Source: Allofrancisella inopinata
GTDB taxonomy: Bacteria; Pseudomonadota; Gammaproteobacteria; Francisellales; Francisellaceae
DNA: 64,000 nucleotides
Direction: 5' to 3'
Assembly: GCF_012222965.1 (NCBI RefSeq)
Contig: NZ_CP038241.1
Span: 1,426,001-1,490,000, forward strand
This document shows positions 45,311-55,347 of this stretch, piece after piece. The number at the start of each line of letters is the position of its first letter. The first letter of the stretch is position 1. The notes under the pieces were generated by a model that saw only the letters and a list, made by a program, of their open reading frames with translations, searched no databases and had not been told where the DNA came from. The position numbers and the translations under genes were made by a program.

Positions 45311-45751
45311 ATGCAAACTGATAAAAACCAACCTTCTTTTTTAATTCAAAAGGTATATACAAAGGATGTCTCATTTGAAACTATAAACTCCCCAATAAGT
45401 TTTAAAGAACAATGGGCTCCAACTTCAGATTTTAATATAGATATAAATACAAAAAAGATAAATACTGAAAATTTTGAATTAGACCTAACAATTACAATAA
45501 CCACAAAAAATAATAATAACAATGTATATATTGTAGAAGTGACTCAATCTGGACTTTTTACAATTACAAATATGCCTGAGGAACAAATAGAATCAGTACT
45601 TAACACTTATTGTGCTAATACTTTGTTTCCTTATGCTAAAAGGGTCATTGACTCATCTGTCACAAAAGGTGGTTTTTTACCTCTTAATCTAGTTCCAATA
45701 AACTTTGATGCAATCTATTTACAAAAAAAATCTCAGCAACCAAAACACTAA
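45311..45751 (+). CDS. secB: Protein-export chaperone SecB
   Basis: 146 residues from the ATG at 45311. The frame also opens at a GTG at 45302, but that GTG is part of the AGGTG ribosome binding site. SecB features: FLIQKVYTKDVSFETINSP, QSGLFTITNM, and CANTLFPYAKRVIDSSVTKGGF with PLNLVPINFDAIY, the SecA-binding tail. The tetramer keeps preproteins unfolded and hands them to SecA. The permease gene follows by 14 bp. Confidence 0.92.
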   Translation: MQTDKNQPSFLIQKVYTKDVSFETINSPISFKEQWAPTSDFNIDINTKKINTENFELDLTITITTKNNNNNVYIVEVTQSGLFTITNMPEEQIESVLNTYCANTLFPYAKRVIDSSVTKGGFLPLNLVPINFDAIYLQKKSQQPKH

Positions 45752-45765
45752 AAAAAGAGTAGCAA

Positions 45766-46983
45766 ATGGATAATTCACAAAATAGCTTAATTAAAATTTT
45801 AGGCTCGATAATGATAATAGTCGGCACCATGATAGGTGGAGGAATATTAGCTTTACCAATAATTACAGCTAAGCTTGGTTTTGTGATAGGCTCGATATTA
45901 ATTATTGTCATTTGGAGTATCATGACATACACAGCTATAGTAATTTCCGATATTTCTTGCTCTATGCCATACGGAAGTAGCTTTAAAACTATAGCCCAAA
46001 GATACCTTGGTCAAACTGGTGGTATAGTAGCAAGTATAGCTTTTTTAGTACTTATGTATTTTATTAGTACTGCATATATTTCCGCTGCAGCTTCTTCACT
46101 ATCAACCACCTTCCCTATGCTAAGCCAAAAACTATCAGCTTTAATTTTTGTAATCATATTTGGTAGCATAGTTGTTTTAGGAACTCGCTTTGTAGATTAT
46201 GCCAATAGATTTTTCATAGTTTTAAAGATTTTAGTTTTAGTCATATTATGTGTGGTTTTCAATAAATACATAGAATTGCCAAACTTACTTGAATCACCTG
46301 TTGATCTTGGTATATCTCTTGTGATTGCGATACCTGTTTTTACTACATCATTTACTTCACATATCATTGTACCTGCACTTTCTGACTACCTAGCAAAAAA
46401 TACAAAAGATATGAAAAGAGTAATTATTATAGGAAGTATAATCCCATTATTTCTTTATATAACTTGGGTAATTACCATATTAGGAGTTCTTCCTTTACAT
46501 GGACCTATAAGCTTTATGACTTCTATATTTAGTCATATACCAGTTACCCAAGCGAATATTGGTGACATATTGACTACTCTAGGGCATAAAATTAAAACAC
46601 CTGTTACAGATATCGTTTTACATATATTTACTTATGTGGCAATTATGACTTCTTTCTTAAGTGTTAACTTATCACTTTTTCACTTTAATATAGATACTTA
46701 TAAACTATATAAAACCAAAAGAATTATAAGCTACTCTATTGCAACGGTACTAACTTTTGGTATACCTTTGATTATAAACCAACTTAACCCAAATATCTTT
46801 ATATATGCCATGACTTGTGTTGGACTTTCTATAGCGATATTGCTTATGGTCATGCCTGCCTTAATGGCATTTAAAATAAATAAGCTTAAAGAAAGCTTTA
46901 ACTATAAGATTTCTAGCTATAAAAGTTTATGGCTAGTATCTATAGTAAGCGGTGTAATTGTTGTACTGTGTGTTATCGCTTAA
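45766..46983 (+). CDS. Aromatic amino acid permease (HAAAP family, TyrP/Mtr-like)
   Basis: 405 residues with 11 predicted membrane segments. The family signature GTMIGGGILALPI lies near residues 22-34, and the HAAAP block FTSHIIVPALSDYL near 195. It imports tyrosine, tryptophan or related amino acids with protons. A paralogue on the opposite strand at 52744 shares the same blocks (GTAVGAGMLGIPF, FGFHIVIPSIRNYF). It overlaps the putative start region of xerC. Confidence 0.85.
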   Translation: MDNSQNSLIKILGSIMIIVGTMIGGGILALPIITAKLGFVIGSILIIVIWSIMTYTAIVISDISCSMPYGSSFKTIAQRYLGQTGGIVASIAFLVLMYFISTAYISAAASSLSTTFPMLSQKLSALIFVIIFGSIVVLGTRFVDYANRFFIVLKILVLVILCVVFNKYIELPNLLESPVDLGISLVIAIPVFTTSFTSHIIVPALSDYLAKNTKDMKRVIIIGSIIPLFLYITWVITILGVLPLHGPISFMTSIFSHIPVTQANIGDILTTLGHKIKTPVTDIVLHIFTYVAIMTSFLSVNLSLFHFNIDTYKLYKTKRIISYSIATVLTFGIPLIINQLNPNIFIYAMTCVGLSIAILLMVMPALMAFKINKLKESFNYKISSYKSLWLVSIVSGVIVVLCVIA

Positions 46984-46984
46984 A

Positions 46985-47872
46985 ATGTTACTTAACCTAA
47001 ATTCTACTCTTATAAATAATTTTCTTGATAATATCCTATATCATAAAAGCTACTCTAAAGAGACTATTGGTAACTATAAAAGAGATTTATACCAGTTAAG
47101 TGATTTTATTGGGAATACAGATATTACTAAGCTAAAATCTCAAGATATACTTGGTTGGATAAAAAAATTACATTCTCAAGGAGCATCTCCAAAAACATTA
47201 CAAAGGAAGCTTAGCTCAACAAGAAGTTTTTTTAACTTTCTAATTAACAGTGAAATAATTAACACAAATCCAGCTAGCAACATTAAAGCCCCAAAAGGCT
47301 CTAAAAAACTGCCAAAAGCTTTAAATATAGATGAATTAGCATATTTACTTGGTATCACTCCTTGCAGTGATATTGAAGCTCGTGACATAGCTAGCTTTGA
47401 TTTACTTTATAGCTGCGGAATCAGACTTAGCGAGCTTTCAGCTATACAGCTAAAAGACATAAGTATGTCCCAGTGCAGTGTACGTGTAACTGGTAAAGGC
47501 AATAAACAACGTATAGTATACTTTGGTGAAAAAACAACTAATAGCTTAAAAAGGTGGTTAAGCATTCGTGAAAAATACAAACCCCAAACTGAACATTTAT
47601 TTATCTCCCGTGACGGCAAGCAACTTACAAATAGATCTATCCAGAAACGGCTAGAATTATTTGCACGAAAGTACGCCTCTCGACATATTCACCCACATAT
47701 GCTTAGACACTCTTTTGCAAGTCATGTTCTTGACTCTTCAAAAGATTTACTTGCTGTAAAAGACCTGTTAGGCCATGTTGATATTTCTAGTACCCAAATT
47801 TATACTCATCTTAACTTTCAACAATTAGCTAATGTTTTTGACAAGGCACATCCAAGAGCTAAGAAAAAATAA
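46985..47872 (+). CDS. xerC: Tyrosine recombinase XerC
   Basis: 295 residues from the ATG at 46985, 2 bases after the permease stop; upstream starts would overlap that gene. The N-terminal SAM-like core-binding domain (YSKETIGNYKRDL) is followed by the catalytic set: Arg in GIRLSELSAI, Lys in TGKGNKQR, HxLRHSFASH and GHVDISSTQIYTHL with Tyr. The C-terminus FDKAHPRAKK is typical of XerC rather than XerD. It resolves chromosome dimers at dif. Confidence 0.9.
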   Translation: MLLNLNSTLINNFLDNILYHKSYSKETIGNYKRDLYQLSDFIGNTDITKLKSQDILGWIKKLHSQGASPKTLQRKLSSTRSFFNFLINSEIINTNPASNIKAPKGSKKLPKALNIDELAYLLGITPCSDIEARDIASFDLLYSCGIRLSELSAIQLKDISMSQCSVRVTGKGNKQRIVYFGEKTTNSLKRWLSIREKYKPQTEHLFISRDGKQLTNRSIQKRLELFARKYASRHIHPHMLRHSFASHVLDSSKDLLAVKDLLGHVDISSTQIYTHLNFQQLANVFDKAHPRAKKK

Positions 47873-47875
47873 TTT

Positions 47876-48601
47876 ATGATTACTATTAATGTTTTTGATA
47901 AAAATATAATTGATCAAATAAAAGGTTTAAATTTACGGTTTGATTTTTCAATTTGCAAAGAAGACAAATATCTTTTTTACGAAAATGGTTTTTTAAAGTT
48001 ATACAATAAAAATAAAGAACTTTATATAGACTTTAACAGTAATGATATTTTAAATAGAATAAACCCTCAAGCTAAAAAGTGTAGTGTAGTACAAGCTGTA
48101 GAAGGTAGAAACAAATCCAAATTACATATACTTGACACCACAGCTGGTCTTGGTAGAGATTTTTTTACACTTGCTGCTAGAGGACATAAAGTTACAGCTA
48201 TCGAAAAAGATCCTTATATTTTTTTACTACTTAGCGACTCTATAAAAAGAGCAAAAGATATACCAACTTTAGAACTTATTACAAAAAATATCACATTAAT
48301 TTATGATAATAGCTGTGATTACATATCAAGCACTAATGAGTTTTTTGATTGCGTATATATAGATCCTATGTTTCCACCACGTAAAAAAAGTGCTAAGGTA
48401 AAATTAGATATGCAATCCCTTCACGAGTTATTACAAAACAATGAAAATAGCAATAAATCACTTTTTGATAATGCTTACTCGAGTGCAAAAGCTAAAAAAA
48501 TTGTTGTTAAAAGACCTATTAATGGCTCTTTTTTATCTGATAGAAAACCAACATCTCAACTAAAAGGAAAGACTAACCGTTTTGATATTTATTGCTTGTG
48601 A
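47876..48601 (+). CDS. rsmJ: 16S rRNA (guanine-1516-N2)-methyltransferase
   Basis: 241 residues of the RsmJ (former DUF548) family: SAM motif [21 protein letters not shown], acidic VTAIEKDP, catalytic-region [13 protein letters not shown], and a late KRPINGSF. It starts 3 bp after xerC. It methylates G1516 of 16S rRNA in the small subunit. Confidence 0.9.
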   Translation: MITINVFDKNIIDQIKGLNLRFDFSICKEDKYLFYENGFLKLYNKNKELYIDFNSNDILNRINPQAKKCSVVQAVEGRNKSKLHILDTTAGLGRDFFTLAARGHKVTAIEKDPYIFLLLSDSIKRAKDIPTLELITKNITLIYDNSCDYISSTNEFFDCVYIDPMFPPRKKSAKVKLDMQSLHELLQNNENSNKSLFDNAYSSAKAKKIVVKRPINGSFLSDRKPTSQLKGKTNRFDIYCL

Positions 48602-48605
48602 CGTT

Positions 48606-49223
48606 CTAAATACTTCTCTTTACACGCGTATAAACACTAACCAATATAATTCCAGCTACAAACAAAAATATTGCTGAAAACCAATAGTAAATGGCGAAAT
48701 CTTTAATATATTGTGGCGGAGCTTTTGAAGCTACTAGTGCCGAATTTGCATAATATAGAGCATAGCTTATAAAAACTGCTGCGACGATTATTAGCCCTTG
48801 GGGAATTCTATATACTAATAAAGCTCCCCCTATGACAAACAGCATATAGCAAAAATACTCAAAGCCAAATAAAAACTCATAAGTCAAAATAGCGGGATTT
48901 ATAAAGGCATAAACTAACCAAATCCATATTATAATCATAATCGCACTAGTTAATAAAGCTAAAACTAGCCTATTTCCTTGTAACTTTGTATAGCTTGGCT
49001 CTAAAATCCAAACTATTGTTGCTAAAACAACTACACATAGCTGCATGGATAAATATGTAAAAGAAAGAAACATACTATACTTACCATATAGAAAAAGCTT
49101 AGTTAACAAAGCGAGAACTACCGCCAACCAAGCGAATCTGTTTTTCCTATAAAGTAGAAATGCAAATATAAGGAAGCAAAAATTACCAATACTATCGTAT
49201 ATAATATCATTTAAAGTGACCAT
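48606..49223 (-). CDS. Unknown polytopic membrane protein
   Basis: 205 residues with about seven hydrophobic segments and short loops. The N-terminal IYDSIGNFCFLIFAFLLYRKNRFAWL and aromatic-rich helices give an overall size and topology like PnuC-type vitamin transporters, but no diagnostic motif is seen. It is convergent with rsmJ (4 bp apart). Function not recognised. Confidence 0.6.
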   Translation of the reverse strand: MVTLNDIIYDSIGNFCFLIFAFLLYRKNRFAWLAVVLALLTKLFLYGKYSMFLSFTYLSMQLCVVVLATIVWILEPSYTKLQGNRLVLALLTSAIMIIIWIWLVYAFINPAILTYEFLFGFEYFCYMLFVIGGALLVYRIPQGLIIVAAVFISYALYYANSALVASKAPPQYIKDFAIYYWFSAIFLFVAGIILVSVYTRVKRSI

Positions 49224-49362
49224 TCTAATTGTTAGATTATTTACTATTTTAAATATTATCTCATAATTTAAGTCTATAGTTTAATTTTAAGCTTTTGCTT
49301 ACGCTATATTTTAGCTATACTTGGCATATAACTACTATTTTTTTGAAGATTATCAACTAGAG

Positions 49363-49998
49363 ATGCATAATTTAAATAAGATATTTATGAGTTTCATAAT
49401 CATTGCTCTGACTAATATACTAGCTCAAGCAGAAACTGAAGTTTACTCATGGAGAGCTGAAAATGGAAACCTTGTTTTTTCTGAAACTAAACCACCTGAA
49501 GACGTTGAGTATAAAATCATAAATGTAGGCAGCCCTACAGTTGTTGATACAAACTCACCCGAGGAGTCTGAAAGCAGCGACGTCGTTAAGATTAAACAAG
49601 ACGATATACAAAAATTAGATGACTCACAACTTGCTAAAAAGAATAAACAAGTTCTTAAAAAGAATCAAAATGATTTAGATATACAAGTAACATCACCAGA
49701 TAATGACGCAAATATATTTACAAAAGAAGAATACATACCTATAAAAACAAATCCTGCTCTTACAGCTAATGATAAACCTGTGTTTACAATTAATGGTAAC
49801 GTTATAGCAGCAAGTTTTGAAGATGGAACTTGGCAAATTCCTAGACCCACCCCAGGAAAAAATGAACTTATTATATCTGGCCATACAGCTGATGGCAAAA
49901 ATATCAACCAAGCTAATATTTCTGTTTTCTACATCAAAAATGGTTGGTTACAGCAATCTAAAAATACCGGAAACTTACAAACAAACAGTAAATCATAA
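49363..49998 (+). CDS. Exported DUF4124-domain protein
   Basis: 211 residues from the ATG at 49363; the frame is open further up only from a TTG. It has a signal peptide (MHNLNKIFMSFIIIALTNIL, cleavage after AQA). A DUF4124 segment follows (EVYSWRAENGNLVFSETKPP), then an acidic linker, and then a beta-rich Ig-like end (FTINGNVIAASFEDGTW...). Periplasmic or cell-surface; function unknown. The mature part contains no cysteine. Confidence 0.7.
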   Translation: MHNLNKIFMSFIIIALTNILAQAETEVYSWRAENGNLVFSETKPPEDVEYKIINVGSPTVVDTNSPEESESSDVVKIKQDDIQKLDDSQLAKKNKQVLKKNQNDLDIQVTSPDNDANIFTKEEYIPIKTNPALTANDKPVFTINGNVIAASFEDGTWQIPRPTPGKNELIISGHTADGKNINQANISVFYIKNGWLQQSKNTGNLQTNSKS

Positions 49999-50016
49999 AA
50001 ATTAAATTATTTAAAT

Positions 50017-51945
50017 TTATTCCCATCTAACTTCTATAAACTTATCTTGATTTTTTTCTTTTAAATGTTTCAAGTTAGGGCATTTAATCGTATGTACTAC
50101 AACTCCTTTGGATACACTCATATACCCTTCGATTCTATCGGGATATATAGGTTGACAACATCTTGCAAACTCATATTTCATACCGTCAAAACCTGAAACT
50201 AGAACTTTCATAAGCTCTGGTTTCTGTAGAGGGCTTTTTTTAGTTTGCTGCCTTTTTATTAGCTTCTCTTGGGCAGAGTAAGTATCAATTATGTAGTTAA
50301 CTATACTTTTTATACGTACACTACCATTTTCAATAGCTGCAAATAAGCTATCTGCCATCTGCATATTAAATTTATTAGCAACCTCACCGAAATCTACTTC
50401 CTTAAGGTCATAACCTTTAAGCTCTTTTAAAATCCTTTCTTTACCGAGGGCTACGTTATCTTCTTTGTTTTGTTCATTGAACCACTTTACAACTCTTGAT
50501 CTATTGCGGGCTGAAGTTAAATATCCTAAATTTTCAGACGCCCAATCTTTACTAGGATTTGGTTCTTTTTGAGTTAGTATCTCTACTTGATCTCCTGTAG
50601 TGAGCTTAGTAGTTAAAGGTACAATTTTACCATTTAACTTAGCTCCTTTTGTACGATGTCCCACCATAGTGTGTACAGAGTATGCAAAGTCTAACACTGT
50701 TGAGCCTTCTGCAAGATCAATAAGCTCATTAGCTGGAGTAAATACATACAGTCGTTTAGTTAATTCTTTAGACACCCTACTATAGTCATTAATTTCTTTC
50801 TCCCACTCAAGAAGTGATCTCAACCAAGCAACTCTTGCCTCGTAAGAAGCATCAAACTTAACACCTTCTTTATAACGCCAGTGTGCTGCAAATCCAAGCT
50901 CAGACTCCTCGTGCATTTTATGAGTTCTAATTTGTATTTCAAGATTTTGACCATGGGCTTTAACAACAGTATGTATAGATTTATATCCATTAGACTTCGG
51001 GCTTGCTATATAGTCACTAAACTCTTCCGGTATAGGGCAATATAGATTATTCACTTCTGCTAAAACTTTATAACATTCATCAACATTATTTGCTACAACC
51101 CTAATCGCTGTAATATCAAAAAGCTCATCTATATCTTTATAGTTTTTGTTTTTTAGCTTTTTATATATGCTGTATATATGTTTAACTCTACCTTGCACAC
51201 CAGCATGTAAGTTATATTTTTTTAATATAGCTTTTAACTCTTCTATAACCTTATGTAAAAACTCCTCTCTCTGTTTACGAGTAGCTCCTAGGCTTTCAGC
51301 AATCTTTTTATACTGTTGACGCTCTAGAAAAAAAAATGCTCTATCTTCTAATTCCCACTTTATAGCACTCAAGCCTAATCGATTTGCTAATGGTGCATAT
51401 ATATCTAAAGTTTCTCTAGCTATAACTTGCTGGGTTTTATGGTTTAAAGATTTTAAGTGCCTAATAGTACACAATTTATCAACTATCTTCACTAAAACTA
51501 TTCTGACATCTTCTATAATAGTCAAAAGCATCTTTCTAAATGTATCTATTTGCTCAAGAGATATCCTATCTGAACGATACATCCTAATAGCAGACATCTT
51601 ACGTGTGCCTTGTAATATTTTTAACACAGTATGGTTACAGGTCTCTACTATTTCTTCATCGCTGACATCGCCAAAATTGTATAACTCATAAAGAATACCT
51701 GCAGCAACCGAATCTTCATCTGCTCGGATTTTAAAAAGTATATAAGCAATCTCTATAGCATATAAAAATGAACTAATACCTGTTGGATGGCGTACTAAAT
51801 CTGCACTTTTTATTTTTAGTAATTCTAATGCTGAACTTATAAGCTCAAACTTATCATCAGAATAAAAGCTTTTTAATTCTGTAATCAAAGCTTGATCGTT
51901 TATCTGACCATCACTATCAAGCAATTTCGAATCAATGACTTGCAT
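50017..51945 (-). CDS. relA: (p)ppGpp synthetase RelA
   Basis: A 642-residue RSH protein. The N-terminal pseudo-hydrolase region lacks the catalytic HD pair (YELYNFGDV where HD would be), so it is a monofunctional synthetase. The synthetase core includes YKDIDELFDITAIRVV, the NGYKSIHTVV loop and EIQIRTHKMHEESELGFAAHW. TGS domain: RLYVFTPANELIDLAEGST. A zinc-finger-like CCQPIYPDRIEGYMS block and CPNLKHL follow. The protein ends there (EVRWE) without a C-terminal ACT/RRM domain, about 100 residues shorter than E. coli RelA. It makes the stringent response alarmone on starved ribosomes. Confidence 0.88.
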   Translation of the reverse strand: MQVIDSKLLDSDGQINDQALITELKSFYSDDKFELISSALELLKIKSADLVRHPTGISSFLYAIEIAYILFKIRADEDSVAAGILYELYNFGDVSDEEIVETCNHTVLKILQGTRKMSAIRMYRSDRISLEQIDTFRKMLLTIIEDVRIVLVKIVDKLCTIRHLKSLNHKTQQVIARETLDIYAPLANRLGLSAIKWELEDRAFFFLERQQYKKIAESLGATRKQREEFLHKVIEELKAILKKYNLHAGVQGRVKHIYSIYKKLKNKNYKDIDELFDITAIRVVANNVDECYKVLAEVNNLYCPIPEEFSDYIASPKSNGYKSIHTVVKAHGQNLEIQIRTHKMHEESELGFAAHWRYKEGVKFDASYEARVAWLRSLLEWEKEINDYSRVSKELTKRLYVFTPANELIDLAEGSTVLDFAYSVHTMVGHRTKGAKLNGKIVPLTTKLTTGDQVEILTQKEPNPSKDWASENLGYLTSARNRSRVVKWFNEQNKEDNVALGKERILKELKGYDLKEVDFGEVANKFNMQMADSLFAAIENGSVRIKSIVNYIIDTYSAQEKLIKRQQTKKSPLQKPELMKVLVSGFDGMKYEFARCCQPIYPDRIEGYMSVSKGVVVHTIKCPNLKHLKEKNQDKFIEVRWE

Positions 51946-51971
51946 AAATATCCATTCTTTATAAAAAAATA

Positions 51972-52376
51972 CAAAGTTAATCTATAAGCCGGGTTCTGTA
52001 ATAAGCAGCCATTTATCTAGGCTTGCTGTCACCAACAAGCTCAAGCGACCTACCCTGCTACAGTGCGAGCAACACTATTGTAGCACTATTTGGTCTTGCT
52101 TTAGATGGGGTTTACAATGCCATTGAGTGTTACCACCAATGCGGTGTGCTCTTACCACACCTTTTCACCCTTACCTTTTTAACAAGGCGGTATATTTTCT
52201 GTTGCACTTTCCGTAGGCTCACACCTCCCAGATGTTATCTGGCATCTTGCTCTATAAAGCCCGGACTTTCCTCATCTAACCACTAAAGCTATCTTATATA
52301 AATCTAGCTATATTTAATAGCCACATGTAATAATGAAACACTTTATTGGTCAGACGCGACTGCCCGATCAACTTTG
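51972..52376 (-). ncRNA. rnpB: RNase P RNA
   Basis: About 405 nt. The ends pair as helix P1 (CAAAGTTGATC with GATTAACTTTG). Core landmarks on the minus strand: GAGGAAAGTCCGGGC near the 5' third, GTAAGGGTGAAAAGG and GGTAAGAGCACACCG in the middle, GCAAGACCAAATAG, and the 3' ACAGAACCCGGCTTAT. This is the catalytic RNA that trims tRNA 5' leaders. An apparent ORF on the other strand here is spurious. Confidence 0.96.
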
Positions 52377-52383
52377 TAATCTT

Positions 52384-52719
52384 TTAACCTTGCCTAAGCT
52401 TAGCTAATTCAATCATGGTATTAGATTTTACAGAATTATATTCTTCCTGCAAAGTAACTATCTTGGCATTATAAGCTTTTTTTATTTTTATAAGCTCAGT
52501 TCCAAGTTCCATTCTATCATTATTTAGCTTTTCCCTATAATCATTATACTGTTCTTGTAACTGAATTCTATCGTATCTAACAGCCTGAATAAGCTTAAAC
52601 AACTCTACTATATCCTTTGGATATTCATTTAGCTTATTAATACTAAAGCCTTCTTCGGCTCTATAATTGTAATCATCAGATTGGTTTATTATATCAAAAT
52701 TTGGTTTCTTTATGAGCAT
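52384..52719 (-). CDS. Small coiled-coil protein of unknown function
   Basis: 111 residues. The first 45 are polar (NFDIINQSDDYNYRAEEGF); residues 50-108 form a continuous charged coiled coil (LIQAVRYDRIQLQEQYNDY...). There is no signal peptide or membrane segment. It sits between an amino acid permease gene and rnpB on the same strand, so rnpB may be read through from it. No family recognised. Confidence 0.55.
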   Translation of the reverse strand: MLIKKPNFDIINQSDDYNYRAEEGFSINKLNEYPKDIVELFKLIQAVRYDRIQLQEQYNDYREKLNNDRMELGTELIKIKKAYNAKIVTLQEEYNSVKSNTMIELAKLRQG

Positions 52720-52743
52720 GTAATGACTTAAATTTAATAAAAA

Positions 52744-53949
52744 CTATATGTGTGCCAATCTGCCAAAAGCTACTAATAATTGCAATGCAATAGTAGCTAT
52801 TCCAGATAGTAATATCATAACAAGGTACAGCTTACTTAGCAAGTGGTTTCTGGATTCTCTATTTCTAAGTATCCAAACCATAATAGCAGGCTGAATAACC
52901 AGTAAAAAAGCCACAAAAATACTTGCATAACCTAAAGCAGCTATAAAACTATTAACAAAGTATATTGCAAAAATTAAAGGAGGAACTAACGTTATGATCA
53001 CAGCTAAGAGTTTTTGTAATTTTTTCGAAGTATCTAACTTATATAAATCCTTATTAAAAGAAAACAACGCCAGTGCAACCCCTAAGAATGAAGTTATAGT
53101 AGCAAAATTCTCAAAAAGCTGAATAAATAACAATGGTTTAGTTTGTCCTAATCCTTTATATGCTTGTGTTAGTGTTTGAGCTTTACTACTTAGATCAATA
53201 AAGCCATTAGTACCATATAAATTAACTGTACCTAAGGTGGCAATAACCCAAACCATATATACCAACAAAGGTGTTAAAGCACCTATTGCTACTGTTTTTT
53301 TGAATACTTTATCATTACCAAAGTAGTTCCGAATAGAAGGAATAACTATATGAAAACCAAAAGATGTGACTAATATTGGAATAGCAAACCAAGCGTACTC
53401 AATGCCCAAAGCTTTGTTTTCTAACAAAGAACTTTTGATTTCAGGAGCAACAAAGACTACAAATAGTACAAATGCTAGAATTTTCAAACTCAAAAACAAC
53501 TCATTAACTCTAAAAACTACTCGTATACCCTTGAATATAAAAAAACCAAATACCACACAGAATACGAACTTTGCAACGTTACTATCAGTTATTCCACATA
53601 AGCTAAATACATAAGTTTGAAAAAGTTGTCCTCCCATAAATATATAAGCTGTTAGTAGAGAATATAACAATAATAAATAAAACAGAAAATTTAATGTTCT
53701 ACCAAACTTTCCTAGTAGGTTGTAGGTAATAGAATCCATATCTGTACCTAAAGGCTGCGAAGTATTAGCCTCAACCATAAGCATAGCTGTAGCAAACATG
53801 ATAATCCAAACTAAAAACAGCAACACTATAGCATACTTAAAACCAACAGCTGCCACAGCAAATGGTATACCAAGCATTCCTGCGCCAACTGCTGTACCAG
53901 CTATTATAGCTATTGCGCCTAACTGTTTTACGATAGAAACTTCTTTCAT
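52744..53949 (-). CDS. Aromatic amino acid permease (HAAAP family), second copy
   Basis: 401 residues with about 11 membrane segments. HAAAP signature GTAVGAGMLGIPFAVA near 18-33, and FGFHIVIPSIRNYFG near 205. It is a paralogue of the permease at 45766 but clearly diverged, so a different preferred substrate (tryptophan versus tyrosine) is likely. The ATG at 53949 has GGGA 6 bases upstream. A MITE lies 46 bp upstream and may affect its promoter. Confidence 0.85.
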   Translation of the reverse strand: MKEVSIVKQLGAIAIIAGTAVGAGMLGIPFAVAAVGFKYAIVLLFLVWIIMFATAMLMVEANTSQPLGTDMDSITYNLLGKFGRTLNFLFYLLLLYSLLTAYIFMGGQLFQTYVFSLCGITDSNVAKFVFCVVFGFFIFKGIRVVFRVNELFLSLKILAFVLFVVFVAPEIKSSLLENKALGIEYAWFAIPILVTSFGFHIVIPSIRNYFGNDKVFKKTVAIGALTPLLVYMVWVIATLGTVNLYGTNGFIDLSSKAQTLTQAYKGLGQTKPLLFIQLFENFATITSFLGVALALFSFNKDLYKLDTSKKLQKLLAVIITLVPPLIFAIYFVNSFIAALGYASIFVAFLLVIQPAIMVWILRNRESRNHLLSKLYLVMILLSGIATIALQLLVAFGRLAHI

Positions 53950-53995
53950 GATTATCCCAAACGCTATCCAAACGTCAAATTATAACAACAAATAA

Positions 53996-54136
53996 GGGGC
54001 TGTTGCAAGCTGGAATTAGATGGGTGGTAACAAGGCAAAAATATTCGAAAAAGCGCAGTTTACTCTTAGTAAATGAGCATTTGGAGAATATTTTTAACAC
54101 AGTTAGAAACATATAATTTTAGTTTGCAACAGTCCC
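53996..54136. mobile_element. 141-bp foldback MITE, copy 2
   Basis: Ends GGGGCTGTTGCAA and TTGCAACAGTCCC, flanked by the direct repeat AATAA (53991-53995 and 54137-54141). Nearly identical to the copies at 17813 and 63378 and in the same orientation. It lies between a permease start and the remnant of a transporter gene. Confidence 0.9.
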
Positions 54137-54243
54137 AATAACTAATATCTCTAATAAAATCCCACTATAAAACTTGATTTACAAGTTAAAACCTAACATA
54201 ACCAAACCAAATGTAAATATAAATAAGTAACAAATTAAATTAA

Positions 54244-54399
54244 AGTACGTCTCAAGTGACTCTACCATTTTTGCCTTTGAGCCAGTTTTTGCAACGTTTT
54301 TTTGGTAAATTAATAAATGGTGAAAAAATATACGTTTCAACTATAGTTGGTGGCGCTTTGATACTTATCAGTTATTTTATAAATAGAAGCAGTCAATAA
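54244..54399 (+). pseudogene. C-terminal remnant of an EamA-type transporter
   Basis: The frame TAA-STSQVTLPFLPLSQFLQRFF...INGEKIYVSTIVGGALIL...NRSSQ-stop reads like the last two helices of an EamA/DMT permease (T-x-L-P...L-x-G-E...I-x-G-A-L-I-L). No start or earlier helices are present; a stop precedes it by one codon. It looks like the 3' end of a gene lost from this place. Confidence 0.55.
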
Positions 54400-54417
54400 T
54401 AAAAAGCAAGCAAAACG

Positions 54418-55347
54418 CTAATTTCTAGGATCAAAATCCATTTTTTCTTTCATTTGTAGGTAAAATTCTTTTTTATCTTCAGTATCTGCTAAAGGTAATT
54501 TAACATCATATACTATATAAAAATCACCTCCAGCAAGACCTTTGCCTTTTATACGCATTTTACGCCCAGATTGTGTACCCTCTGGTACCTTCATCCTTTT
54601 TTTACCAAAAGGGGTATCTATCTCTAAAGTTGTTCCAAGAGCTGCTTCCCATGGTGCTACACTAACGTGCTCATAGACATCATTGTTATCAATTTCATAA
54701 TTTTTATGCGCAACCACTTCTATCTTTATATATAAGTCACCACTAGGAGCATTTATACCTTTTCCTTTAGCTCCTTTACCTTTTAATCTAAGCTTTTTGC
54801 CATTTCCTATAGCTTCAGGGATATTTACCTCTACAGTTTTGTGTTGCATAGTTGGCATTCCTTGAGCCCCAGCCTCTTGATAACTATAAGACACTGTTCG
54901 CTTACCACCTTTAATAGCCTCTTCAACGTTCAAGCGTAAAGATACTGTCATATCCTCACCTTTTACTGCTTTTGTTTGGCCACTACCAAAACCTCTTGGA
55001 CCGCCACTTGCTCCACTAAACAGATCTCCAAAAATATCACCTAGATCCTCAAAGTTAAAACTTTGTGAACTTGAACTTGCTCCAGAAAATCCACTAAAGC
55101 CGCCTTGACCTCCAAAACCACCTTGTTGTACTTTGTCCCAATTCTCACCATAATTATCATACAGGGTTCTCTTTTCTTTATCTTTAAGAACTTCATACGC
55201 CTTTTGAATTTCTTTGAATTTTTCTTCAGCTCCAGCTTCTTTGTTTACATCTGGATGATATTTTTTAGCTAACCTTCTATATGCTTTTTTTAAATCAGCA
55301 TCAGAGCAATCTCTACTTACACCTAATAATGAATAATAATCTGCCAT
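54418..55347 (-). CDS. cbpA: DnaJ-class co-chaperone CbpA
   Basis: 309 residues. The J domain ([24 protein letters not shown] in KKYHPDVNK) is followed by a Gly/Phe-rich linker ([16 protein letters not shown]). The C-terminal peptide-binding domain lacks the zinc-finger cysteines ([32 protein letters not shown]). This is the type II J-protein plan of CbpA/DnaJB. It stimulates DnaK ATPase and delivers substrates under stress. A J-domain His-Pro-Asp is present. Confidence 0.88.
   Translation of the reverse strand: MADYYSLLGVSRDCSDADLKKAYRRLAKKYHPDVNKEAGAEEKFKEIQKAYEVLKDKEKRTLYDNYGENWDKVQQGGFGGQGGFSGFSGASSSSQSFNFEDLGDIFGDLFSGASGGPRGFGSGQTKAVKGEDMTVSLRLNVEEAIKGGKRTVSYSYQEAGAQGMPTMQHKTVEVNIPEAIGNGKKLRLKGKGAKGKGINAPSGDLYIKIEVVAHKNYEIDNNDVYEHVSVAPWEAALGTTLEIDTPFGKKRMKVPEGTQSGRKMRIKGKGLAGGDFYIVYDVKLPLADTEDKKEFYLQMKEKMDFDPRN

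Noticed and set aside
52023-52286. 87-codon ORF on the plus strand
   Set aside because: It is the complement of rnpB; the RNA landmarks explain the sequence.
51946-52383. Possible riboswitch or leader upstream of relA
   Set aside because: The conserved sequence belongs to RNase P RNA transcribed on the same strand.
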